Of a DNA stretch of 39,592 nt, positions 17,525 through 24,225 are shown piece after piece. The first letter of the stretch is position 1. Every line of letters begins with the position of its first letter. Origin of the DNA: Subtercola vilae (lineage in GTDB: Bacteria; Actinomycetota; Actinomycetes; Actinomycetales; Microbacteriaceae); the NCBI RefSeq assembly GCF_004923255.1, contig NZ_QYRT01000036.1:1-39592 (forward strand), read 5' to 3'. The position numbers and the translations under genes were made by a program. Under the pieces are notes generated by a model, which was not told the origin of the DNA, did no database searches, and saw only the letters and a list, made by a program, of their open reading frames with translations.

Positions 17525-17845
17525 TCAGAACGAGCTGCTCGCGCACGAGAACGCGTGCCCGGTCTCGGTGCCAGAGGGGTACGAGATCTGCATGGTCACG
17601 ACCCCGTTGCCCGACGCGAAGCGGTGGAACCCCGACCCGAACGTCTGGCTGGTCCACCAGGCGCCGTTGGCTTGGTGGTAGTGCACACTCGTGGCGTTCA
17701 CGTACGCCGTCGAGGCCGCCGAGGGGCCGCCGAACCCGCAGATCTGCGAGCCGACGTCGGTGGATGCTGATGCACTGAGCGTGCCGGCCAGAACGAGCCC
17801 GGCAGCCAGGGCGCCAGCCGCGACGGCGGAGTGGAGGAGTTTCAT
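17525..17845 (-). CDS. small secreted two-cysteine peptide (bacteriocin-like, unassigned)
   Basis: A 106-residue precursor. MKLLHS is followed by a hydrophobic core (AVAAGALAAGLVLAGTL) and an AxA site, giving predicted signal cleavage after A27. The mature chain of about 79 residues starts STDVGSQICGFGG. It is rich in aromatic and His residues (SVHYHQANGAWWTSQTFGSG) and has exactly two cysteines, C36 and C101, near its ends; a disulphide closing most of the chain is likely. The ATG at 17845 is preceded by AAAGGA. It heads a five-gene minus-strand unit with a small protein, a peptidoglycan-binding adaptor, an ABC ATPase and a permease. This gene set resembles lactococcin-972-type bacteriocin loci, but the sequence does not match that family as I know it. 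An antimicrobial or signalling role is inferred from context. Confidence 0.8.
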   Translation of the reverse strand: MKLLHSAVAAGALAAGLVLAGTLSASASTDVGSQICGFGGPSAASTAYVNATSVHYHQANGAWWTSQTFGSGFHRFASGNGVVTMQISYPSGTETGHAFSCASSSF

Positions 17846-17854
17846 ACTGATTCC

Positions 17855-17896
17855 TTTCGGCACCGAAAACGCATTGACCTCAGACGATTTCGGTGC
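17855..17896. promoter_or_regulatory. inverted-repeat operator in the divergent promoter region
   Basis: GCACCGAAA (17860-17868) and TTTCGGTGC (17888-17896) form a perfect 9-bp inverted repeat with a 19-base spacer. The left arm is itself part of TTTCGG-CA-CCGAAA (17855-17868). It lies between the secreted-peptide operon and the divergent lipoprotein gene. It contains TTGACC (17874-17879), a possible rightward -35. It probably binds a dimeric regulator not encoded in the window. Confidence 0.5.
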
Positions 17897-17906
17897 GATT
17901 CTGTAG

Positions 17907-18578
17907 ATGATGAAACCTCACTATATGCCTCATGCTTTTAGACCACAACGCCCGCTTCGACCGAATCGCACGCGTGGGCTGCTCGCCCTCGGCTCGGTTG
18001 TGCTGTGCGCCCTCGCGGGGGTGTCGGCGTGCAGTACTGTGGCCGGGCATCCGGAACCGACGGCCGCAGAACAGCCCGTTGGGCAGCCCGCCGGGCAGCC
18101 CGCAACCGACCAGAACCCTGCGGCAGCGCAGAACCCCGCGGCCGCACAGCAGCTCAGCGACTCACCCCTCGCCGACGCGCTCTACCGCTGCATCGTCGCG
18201 CGCGGCTGGAACGTGAAGATCACCCCCGAGGGCGGAATCGTCGCGGGCAGCGACACGATTCCGAAGGCGCAGTACGAGCTGTACCTCGCCGACACGTGGA
18301 GCTGCAACACCGAGGTGAAGGCGCAGTTTCCGGTCGACGACAACCAGAAACACCTGCTCTACGCCGCCGAGGTGGCCGAGCGAACCTGTCTCATCAGAGC
18401 GGGCTACTCGGTACCCGACCCGCCCACGCTGCAGACATTTCTCGACACCTACGATTCGGCACCCTGGTCGGCGATGGCCTCGTCGAGCCTCGCCGCCATC
18501 AGCCAGAGCATGTCAGACGATGCGTGGGCCGCCATCAACCACGCCTGCCCGCAACCTGTTCCGGGAGCGCTGAAGTAG
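17907..18578 (+). CDS. putative lipoprotein of unknown function
   Basis: A 223-residue exported protein. A basic start is followed by a hydrophobic segment (LLALGSVVLCALAGVSACST) ending in the lipobox VSAC, with Cys about residue 42. Next come a Pro/Gln/Ala-rich linker with repeated PAGQPA and NPAAAQ units, and a globular C-terminal domain with four cysteines (YRCIVARGW, TWSCNTEV, AERTCLIRAG, INHACPQP) that could form two disulphides. I do not recognise the domain. The start is uncertain: ATG at 17907, 17910 or 17925 are all possible and none has a clear ribosome binding site. It is divergent from the secreted-peptide operon and shares its inverted-repeat region. Confidence 0.75.
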   Translation: MMKPHYMPHAFRPQRPLRPNRTRGLLALGSVVLCALAGVSACSTVAGHPEPTAAEQPVGQPAGQPATDQNPAAAQNPAAAQQLSDSPLADALYRCIVARGWNVKITPEGGIVAGSDTIPKAQYELYLADTWSCNTEVKAQFPVDDNQKHLLYAAEVAERTCLIRAGYSVPDPPTLQTFLDTYDSAPWSAMASSSLAAISQSMSDDAWAAINHACPQPVPGALK

Positions 18579-18681
18579 GGCCGCGAAGCCGTGATCGATC
18601 GAGAAACGGCACCAGACGGCATCCTGCAGAGCATCCCGCACGGCTCCACGGCGACCGGATGCCCGCCGGTAGGCTGACGGA

Positions 18682-18972
18682 GTGCCCTCGTTTCGCGTGA
18701 CTGTCATGATCGGCGCCCTCAAGACCGGAGTCGCCCCGCCGTCGCTCGTACCGCGGGCCGCAGCCGCTGCCCGCACGCTCACCACCGTCGAGGCGAGCGA
18801 TCTCGCAGTGGTCAGCGGCAGTGCGCGCATCACCGTTCGCTTCACGGGTGACGACGCCGCCCACGCGTTCATCGTCGCCGACGCGGTGCTGAGCGAACTG
18901 AGGTCACTCGCCGAGGTCGTGACCTACCAGGTCACGCGTCGCCAGGGCGGCCGCTGGTACGCCGAGCACTGA
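18682..18972 (+). CDS. small conserved-looking hypothetical protein
   Basis: A 96-residue protein with alternating strands and helices: PSFRVTVMIGAL, an Ala-rich helix, VVSGSARITVRFTGDD, AFIVADAVLSELRSLAEVVT and a basic end QVTRRQGGRWYAEH. The pattern suggests a ferredoxin-like alpha/beta fold, but I cannot name a family. The start is GTG at 18682, exactly six bases after TAGGCT (18670-18675), consistent with a leaderless transcript. It has no signal peptide and is convergent with the VOC gene, 8 bases apart. Confidence 0.7.
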   Translation: MPSFRVTVMIGALKTGVAPPSLVPRAAAAARTLTTVEASDLAVVSGSARITVRFTGDDAAHAFIVADAVLSELRSLAEVVTYQVTRRQGGRWYAEH

Positions 18973-18980
18973 GGCCTGCT

Positions 18981-19385
18981 TCACGCGCCCGGCATCGCCG
19001 ATGCGTCCATCCAGAAGAGCTCCCACAGGTGCCCATCGGGGTCGGCGAACGTGCGCGTATAGGAGAAACCGTGGTCTTCCGTCTCTCGAAACGCCACCGC
19101 TCCCGCTTCGAGCGCGTTCTCGGCCACGGCGTCGACCTCGTCACGGGTGTCGAGCCCCACCGCCAGGATCATCTCGACCGTCGACGGCTCGGCGATCGGT
19201 TTCGTCGTGAACTGGGCGAAGAAGGGGTGCAGCAACAGCATCACGGAGATCTCGCCGGAGACGACCACGCACGCGGCGTTCTCGTTCGTGAAAGCCTGGT
19301 TGATCTGCCAGCCGAGACTGGAGTAGAACCCGACGCTCCTCTCGAGGTCGGTCACGGGCAAGTTCACGAAGATCTTGGTCGGCAT
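18981..19385 (-). CDS. VOC/glyoxalase-superfamily protein
   Basis: A 134-residue member of the vicinal-oxygen-chelate fold. MPTKIFVNLPVTDLERSVGF and YSSLGWQINQAFTNENAACV form the first beta-alpha-beta module. ILAVGLDTRDEVDAVAENAL and TFADPDGHLWELFWMD form the second. The closing DPDGHLWEL strand carries the Glu often used in metal binding. Substrate cannot be told from sequence; distant glyoxalase I and resistance proteins share this layout. The start at ATG 19385 is fixed by a textbook leaderless promoter directly upstream. It lies between two unrelated genes. Confidence 0.88.
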   Translation of the reverse strand: MPTKIFVNLPVTDLERSVGFYSSLGWQINQAFTNENAACVVVSGEISVMLLLHPFFAQFTTKPIAEPSTVEMILAVGLDTRDEVDAVAENALEAGAVAFRETEDHGFSYTRTFADPDGHLWELFWMDASAMPGA

Positions 19386-19420
19386 GCCCTCACCGTATCG
19401 AGCGAAGTACACAGCGTCAA
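19386..19420 (-). promoter_or_regulatory. leaderless promoter of the VOC gene
   Basis: On the minus strand TTGACG (19415-19420), a 17-base spacer, TACGGT (19392-19397) and six bases lead straight into the ATG at 19383-19385. The transcript would begin at or next to the start codon. Confidence 0.7.
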
Positions 19421-19450
19421 CATCGGGTTGACGCAGACGGCGCGCCAGCC

Positions 19451-20827
19451 CTACAGCTTGAGGCTGAGACCCTTGGCGTTGCCGAAGTCGATGTGGTCGT
19501 GGGTGCACGTGTCTTGGAAGGCCACGAAGTTCGTGGTCGAGATCGAGCGACCGCACTCCGACTGGCCGAGGCCGGTGCCGGGGGGCACAAGCGGGTCGAG
19601 CAGTTTGATGAGCTTGATCGAGTCGGCGTCGGCACCCGTGAGCCCGTGGCCGTTCAGAATGTAGAAGTCGACCGCGTGGCCGCCGCCGTCTTTGTAGTGC
19701 GACGAAGCGGTTCCGGCACCCTCGATCTGCCCGGTGCAGAGCCGGTTGATATCGCTCACACCCACCTTGTCGAAGTTGTCGACGACCACCTTGATGACCT
19801 GCAGAATGCGGTAGTCGACACCGCAGCCCTTCACAGCGACGCCGTTGGCGAGGTTTCTGATCTCCTGAATGTGATCGGGCACAGACCCCACCAGCTTGCC
19901 CGACGCCACGTCGACCATCAGCTCGGCCGCGAGAGCCTGCACCGTGGGCGACACCGTCGAGCCTTGGGTCGAGTCCATCGCCGCGAGGTCGCCCGTGGTG
20001 GTGTAGCTGTCACGAACCGATTGCTGCCCGTTCACTCCGGCAACGGTCAGGCTCTGGATGCCCAGCTGGCTCGAGGCCGCAAGATTCGGGTTGTTCACAC
20101 TGTTCGAATCGCTGTACGCATATGCCGGCAGCGCCAGGGTCGCCACCAGGCCCGCCGTGGCGAACATCACCACCGTGTTGACGATGCCGCGCCTACGACT
20201 GTGCGGCCGGTCGATGGATGCCCGGTGACGCATCCGCGGAAGAACCCGCCTTCCCGCGGTCGACACCGCCGCAGCGGCCCCACGCGGCTCGGAGGCGCCG
20301 TCGAGGCGCGAGAACGTGAGCGACGACACCGTCGTGTGCTCGACGAACGGTTCGGGCTGGGTGACAGATGCCGCCGGTGACGCAACAACCGCAGGGGCCG
20401 GGGCGATAACAGGCGTGGCGGCAACGGGTTTGGCGGCACCGGGGGTCGAAACCACCGGCATGGCGGCAACGGTGGCAACGTCAACCGGCGTGGCCACAAC
20501 CGGCATGGTCGCCACAATGGGAACGTCGCTCGTGACGGCGGCACGACGGTCGCGGCGGCGAGCATCCGGAACCGCGGGAGCGACCACCTCGGGCACACTC
20601 GCCGCGGCGGTCGCGGCCATTTCGGCGCCGATCGACGAGGCCATGGCCGCCGCGAGTTCACGGTCGCGGCGTTCGCGACGCGTCTCGATGAGAGGCTCGA
20701 CTGAAGCAATCGATTCGCGCTGGCGCAACTGGCGACGGGAGAGAGAGGCGGTCACGACGGGTACTTGAAAACTCGGGCTGGGTACCAGATCGCCTGTGGC
20801 TTCTGGTATTTCGCTCGAATCAGTCAC
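19451..20827 (-). CDS. membrane-anchored protein with M15-like (LAS-type) peptidase signature
   Basis: A 458-residue protein. About 215 N-terminal residues are low complexity (Ala/Val/Pro/Thr with basic patches such as ETRRERRDRELA). A single hydrophobic segment follows (VNTVVMFATAGLVATLALPA, from residue 216), then an extracytoplasmic domain. Near its end are ASSHYKDGGGHAVDF (H377, D387) and THDHIDFG (H443/H445), the spacing of zinc ligands in VanX/VanY/M15 and other LAS peptidases. A cell-wall D,D- or L,D-peptidase role is inferred. Four cysteines may form disulphides. The GTG at 20827 has GGAGG ten bases upstream; the frame is open to 20962 but that part holds a hairpin leader. The long cytoplasmic tail is unusual. 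Confidence 0.72.
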   Translation of the reverse strand: MTDSSEIPEATGDLVPSPSFQVPVVTASLSRRQLRQRESIASVEPLIETRRERRDRELAAAMASSIGAEMAATAAASVPEVVAPAVPDARRRDRRAAVTSDVPIVATMPVVATPVDVATVAAMPVVSTPGAAKPVAATPVIAPAPAVVASPAASVTQPEPFVEHTTVSSLTFSRLDGASEPRGAAAAVSTAGRRVLPRMRHRASIDRPHSRRRGIVNTVVMFATAGLVATLALPAYAYSDSNSVNNPNLAASSQLGIQSLTVAGVNGQQSVRDSYTTTGDLAAMDSTQGSTVSPTVQALAAELMVDVASGKLVGSVPDHIQEIRNLANGVAVKGCGVDYRILQVIKVVVDNFDKVGVSDINRLCTGQIEGAGTASSHYKDGGGHAVDFYILNGHGLTGADADSIKLIKLLDPLVPPGTGLGQSECGRSISTTNFVAFQDTCTHDHIDFGNAKGLSLKL

Positions 20828-20918
20828 GTGTAGTAGTCCTCCAGCACTGCGGTGCTTATGTGGCCGTGCGTGTTTCACCGGCCTGGTACGAGTGAACACA
20901 CCTCTGCTCACTGCACCC

Positions 20919-20942
20919 GTCTCACCCTTCGGGAGGTGAGAC
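20919..20942 (-). other. hairpin in the 5' leader of the M15-like gene
   Basis: GTCTCACC (20919-20926) and GGTGAGAC (20935-20942) form a perfect 8-bp stem with an 8-base loop. It lies within the roughly 120-base untranslated leader before the GTG at 20827. It is not followed by a U-tract, so a stability or regulatory element is more likely than a terminator. Confidence 0.5.
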
Positions 20943-20951
20943 GACTTCTCG

Positions 20952-20980
20952 AGGTTACCCAACCGTTACCAATTTGTCAC
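20952..20980 (-). promoter_or_regulatory. promoter with three 11-bp-spaced GTAAC-type repeats
   Basis: On the minus strand GTGAC, GTAAC and GTAAC start at exactly 11-base intervals (complementary positions 20976-20980, 20965-20969 and 20954-20958). The outer copies coincide with GTGACA as -35 and TAACCT as -10, separated by 17 bases. Same-face GTAAC repeats resemble binding sites reported for the response regulator MtrA, which controls cell-wall peptidase genes in actinobacteria. That identification is inference. Confidence 0.5.
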
Positions 20981-21022
20981 ATCGCTGTCGCTATTCTCAG
21001 AAACCTGTGATGTAGACGGTTT

Positions 21023-21985
21023 TCAGACGAATCGGATGCCTGACTGCAGTCGCTCGCGCAACTCGAACACCCGGTCGACGCTCGCGCGCTCGCCCCCCGA
21101 GACCCCGTTGCGCAGCAACTGCGGCAGAACCGACCGTCGAATCACGACCGATCCCGACTGCCGGCCGCGTTCGACCTGGTCGAACGGCACCGCCAGATCG
21201 CCGTCGGGAACAACCACCACCAGCGCCGTGAATCGCACGCCCACCGACTTGCCGAGCGCCTTCGCATTGACGGCCAGCTCATGCAGCGGTTCTTCATCGT
21301 CGTCAATGCGCTCCCCCACGAGCTCGCCCTTCGAGAGCCGCACCTCGCCGCCCCAGTCGTGCGACTGCAGGGCGAACAACCCAGCCGGGCCGAGAACGAT
21401 GTGGTCGATGTTGCCGCCCGTGCGGGCGACCGCCACGTTGTTCCACACGGTGTACCCGATGCCGAGGGTCGACACGATGCGCGCCGTCTCCTCTTCGGCA
21501 ATGGCCTTCGCGAGCCACCGCCTGATCTCCCGGGGAGCCGACCGCACGAGCGCGGGGTCGTACGGGTCTTTCAGCTCGACACCGCGCCCCACCCACTCGC
21601 GCATCAGAGTCAGGTAGTGCTGCCGTTCGTCGCCGCCGGGGTGCCCGTACGAACGAGCCTTCAGCGATGAACCCTCAGGGCGGAAGGGCGAGGATGCCGC
21701 ACCGGCGCTCCCGTGTGAACGAGCATCCGGAGCCATCGAATCGGCCTGACGCCCCGAGTCGTAGATGGCCCGATCGGCGGGGGTGCCGATGTGCTCCCAT
21801 GCCACCTGCACGGCGTGAAAGCGCGCCGCGCTGCCCCCGGTGTCGGGGTGCGTCTCGCGCAGCAACCGGCGGTAGGCGTGGCGAAGCTCGTCATCAGTGA
21901 CGCTGGGGTCGACTCCGAGAACTTCGTACGGCGTCTCTGAGGCCGGGCTGGCGGGCATGCGGGGCGTCTCGCTTTCGGGCTGCAC
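21023..21985 (-). CDS. J-domain protein with C-terminal NERD-like domain
   Basis: A 320-residue fusion. Residues about 18-80 form a J domain (TPYEVLGVDPSVTDDELRHA, YRRLLRETHPDTGG with the HPD at 46-48), the region that stimulates Hsp70 ATPase. After a linker comes a NERD-like domain (YTVWNNVAVARTGGNIDHIV, LGPAGLFALQSHDWGGEVRL), a nuclease-related fold. Here the D of NIDHIV and a later acidic/Gln position could be catalytic; activity is not assured. J-domain plus NERD architectures occur across actinobacteria with unknown role. The start is uncertain between GTG 21985 and ATG 21958; neither has a clear ribosome binding site. It is transcribed away from the M15-like gene's promoter only by read-through. 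Confidence 0.8.
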   Translation of the reverse strand: MQPESETPRMPASPASETPYEVLGVDPSVTDDELRHAYRRLLRETHPDTGGSAARFHAVQVAWEHIGTPADRAIYDSGRQADSMAPDARSHGSAGAASSPFRPEGSSLKARSYGHPGGDERQHYLTLMREWVGRGVELKDPYDPALVRSAPREIRRWLAKAIAEEETARIVSTLGIGYTVWNNVAVARTGGNIDHIVLGPAGLFALQSHDWGGEVRLSKGELVGERIDDDEEPLHELAVNAKALGKSVGVRFTALVVVVPDGDLAVPFDQVERGRQSGSVVIRRSVLPQLLRNGVSGGERASVDRVFELRERLQSGIRFV

Positions 21986-22071
21986 AAGCGTGCACGGGTC
22001 GGGGTCAGCTGAGGGTAACGCTCCCAGCTTGGCGTACGGCTGAAATTGTGCGCAATTTCGCTCTGGGCTGC

Positions 22072-22977
22072 TCAGGCCGGAAACCCGCCATTCGAGTACA
22101 GCAGCTGCCCGTTCACCCAGCCGCCCTCAGCAGAACAGAGGAACGAGACCAGCGCGGCGGCATCGGCGGGAGTGCCCGCGCGGCCTGCCGGCGTCTGGGC
22201 GATAACCTCGGCGCGAAGCTCTGCGGTCATCCACCCGGTGTCGGTGGGCCCCGGGTTGACCACGTTCGACGTGACAGCCAGGTGCGCCAGTTCGCGCGCC
22301 GCCGCGATCACGATGCGGTCGAGGGCGCCCTTGCTGGCGCCGTACGGCAGGTTGCCGACGGTGTGGTCGCTCGTGAGGGCGACGATGCGCCCGGGCGGCA
22401 ACGCCGACGCCAGCGGCAGCGGCAGCGGCAACGCCGACGCCAGCGGCAGCGGCAGCGGCGACGCCACCGGCACAGGTAGCGGCCCAGGCACAGGCACAGG
22501 CACAGGCACAGGCATCGGCACCCCCAACCTCTCCGCAGCACGAGCTCGCCGCACACCGAACTCCCGCAGCAGCAACCAGGAGGCACGTGTGTTCACCGCG
22601 AAGTGCCGGTCGAAGCTCTCGACCGAGGTGTCGAGCAGGCCCGAATCGACCGACTCGGCGTGGCTCAGTACGAGCGCCGACACCGGGCCTACCTCGCGCT
22701 CCGCGTGATCGAAGATCTCTTCGGCCGCCGAGACCAGGGTGAGATCGGCCGCCACCGTCGAGACGCGGGCACCAGAGGTGCGGAGCGAGGCGGCGATGGT
22801 GTCGATGTCTCGGGGCATGACTCCCCAGGGCATCCGGTCGTCGTAGGCAGACCAGTAGGTGATGACCAGATCGAATCCGTCACGGGCGAGGCGTCGGGCG
22901 ATGGCTGCTCCGATGCCGATCTCGCGGCCGACGCCCGTGACGAGGGCGACAGGCCGGGCAGAAACGTCAGTGTTCAT
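22072..22977 (-). CDS. short-chain dehydrogenase/reductase with repeat insertion
   Basis: A Rossmann-fold NAD(P)-dependent oxidoreductase of 301 residues. The cofactor loop is TGVGREIGIG, catalytic residues lie in LTSDHT and YGASK, and NPGPTDTGWM is the typical post-catalytic loop. The C-terminus YSNGGFPA is that of classical SDRs. Between the helix ending RRARAAERLG and the strand GRIVALTSD there is an insertion of about 45 residues made only of Pro, Val, Leu, Ala and Ser, encoded by tandem repeats. Without it the enzyme would have the usual 250-260 residues. The ATG at 22977 lies six bases after TAGTGT on the minus strand, suggesting a leaderless transcript. The substrate is unknown. Confidence 0.9.
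   Translation of the reverse strand: MNTDVSARPVALVTGVGREIGIGAAIARRLARDGFDLVITYWSAYDDRMPWGVMPRDIDTIAASLRTSGARVSTVAADLTLVSAAEEIFDHAEREVGPVSALVLSHAESVDSGLLDTSVESFDRHFAVNTRASWLLLREFGVRRARAAERLGVPMPVPVPVPVPGPLPVPVASPLPLPLASALPLPLPLASALPPGRIVALTSDHTVGNLPYGASKGALDRIVIAAARELAHLAVTSNVVNPGPTDTGWMTAELRAEVIAQTPAGRAGTPADAAALVSFLCSAEGGWVNGQLLYSNGGFPA
22397..22514. repeat. tandem repeats inside the SDR gene
   Basis: Two identical 30-base units (22397-22426 and 22427-22456) are followed by a degenerate copy. Five perfect copies of CAGGCA (22485-22514) come after a short gap. All units are multiples of three and keep the reading frame, coding for LPLPLPLASA-type and Val-Pro repeats. Confidence 0.9.
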
Positions 22978-23210
22978 GCCTCGACACTAACGGTGTCGCT
23001 GAGAGAGCCCACAGACTCCACTATCGCGCGAGGCGGAGTCGCCGGTACCCTCGAGTCAGCTCACCGACAGTCTCGGAGTCGAGCGCGGACGACATAGAGG
23101 AGAGTCATGACGGCCAGCGAAGAGGGCACCCCCTGAGCGGCACCGGCCCGGATGCCCCGCTGGCCCTGCAACCCAGCACAGGCGGGAGCACCGACCGCGC
23201 CGTCGGCGTC

Positions 23211-24137
23211 ATGCTGCCCCGCGACCTGCCCGCCGGGCGCGTCGTCGAGTTCGCCCAGCGGGCCGATGCGCTCGGCTTCGACGAACTCTGGGTAGTCGAA
23301 GACTGCTACTTTCGCGGCGGCATCGCGCAGGCGGCAGTTGCCCTGGCCTCGACACCCCGCATTCACGTGGGGCTGGGCATCCTGCCCGCCGGGGCCCGTA
23401 ACACGGCCTTCGTCACGATGGAGATCGCGACGCTCGCCGAGCTGTTTCCGGGCCGGGTGACGGCGGGAATCGGCCACGGCATGCCCGTCTGGATGCGCGA
23501 GGTGGGCGCCTGGCCCGCCAGCCCGCTGGCCCTGCTCGGCGAGACGCTGCGCGGCATGCGCGAACTGCTGCGCGGGCAACGGGTGACCGCCGATGGGCGC
23601 TACGTGCAGCTCTCGGGGGTACAGCTCGAGAACGCTCCGAGCATCGTTCCGGCCGTGCTTGCGGGCGTTCGCGGGCCCAAATCGCTCGCCCTCGCGGGCC
23701 GACACGCCGACGGAACCGTGCTCGCCGAACCCGTCACCCCCGAGTACCTCGCGGCGGCCCTCGACAGCATCGCGGCCCGTGGCCCGCATCGCATCGTGGC
23801 GTACAACGTGGCCGCCGTCGACGATGACGCCGTGGTTGCGCGCAACCTGGCCCGACCGGCACTCGAGTGGGTGGGCGAACCCGATTGGGCCCCGCACATC
23901 ATTCCGCTCGACTTCGCGGCCGACTTCGCCGCCCTCCGCACCCGCTCTGCCAGCCGCGCTGAGTTCGTGGCGGCGCTGCCGGATGCCTGGGTCGATCGCC
24001 TCGCCATTGTGGGCACGGTTCCGGATGCCCGGGCTTCGCTCGCCCGTCTCCACGACGCCGGGGCGCACTCGGTGGTCTTCATCCCGGTCGGCCCCGACCC
24101 GGTCGCTGCGCTCGACTCCCTTTCCCGGTTGCTCTGA
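23211..24137 (+). CDS. luciferase-like (LLM) flavin-dependent oxidoreductase, 5' end disrupted
   Basis: A TIM-barrel flavin-dependent oxidoreductase related to F420- or FMN-dependent enzymes. LPAGRVVEFAQRADALGFDE, ELWVVEDCYFRGG, VHLG-like HVGLGILPAGARN, VTAGIGHGMP and IVGTVPDARASL are recognisable. From ATG 23211 it has 308 residues, but the first beta strand (AVGVMLPRD) straddles this ATG, so the true start must be upstream. In this frame no ATG or GTG occurs upstream. A strong site (GAGGAGAG then ATG 23107) starts another frame, reading MTASEEGTP then stop. One extra C in the run CCCCC (23129-23133) would join it to this frame. I list the longest ATG-started part; the likely intact gene spans 23107-24137. 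Confidence 0.8.
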   Translation: MLPRDLPAGRVVEFAQRADALGFDELWVVEDCYFRGGIAQAAVALASTPRIHVGLGILPAGARNTAFVTMEIATLAELFPGRVTAGIGHGMPVWMREVGAWPASPLALLGETLRGMRELLRGQRVTADGRYVQLSGVQLENAPSIVPAVLAGVRGPKSLALAGRHADGTVLAEPVTPEYLAAALDSIAARGPHRIVAYNVAAVDDDAVVARNLARPALEWVGEPDWAPHIIPLDFAADFAALRTRSASRAEFVAALPDAWVDRLAIVGTVPDARASLARLHDAGAHSVVFIPVGPDPVAALDSLSRLL

Positions 24138-24186
24138 CCGACTGGCCTGGTCGGCCGCACTGACCGACTGGTCTGGTCGGCCGCAC
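24135..24186. repeat. 26-bp tandem repeat after the LLM gene
   Basis: Two copies of a 26-base unit (24135-24160 and 24161-24186, one difference) begin at the stop codon and continue into a partial third copy. Each contains CCGAC and GTCGG arms that can fold. They may act as a terminator for the rightward gene. Confidence 0.7.
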
Positions 24187-24225
24187 TGACCGAGGGCACC
24201 GACCGAGGGCATGAACCAGCCGCGC

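Noticed and set aside
17525-17845. Calling the secreted peptide a lactococcin 972 bacteriocin
   Set aside because: The gene set is similar, but I do not see the family's core sequence pattern, so only bacteriocin-like is supported.
20828-20980. c-di-AMP (ydaO-type) riboswitch in the leader of the wall peptidase gene
   Set aside because: Leaders of actinobacterial wall hydrolases sometimes carry this riboswitch, but its conserved sequence blocks are absent; only a simple hairpin is seen.
22397-22514. CRISPR-like array
   Set aside because: The repeats are contiguous, lie within a coding frame, have no spacers and no cas genes nearby.
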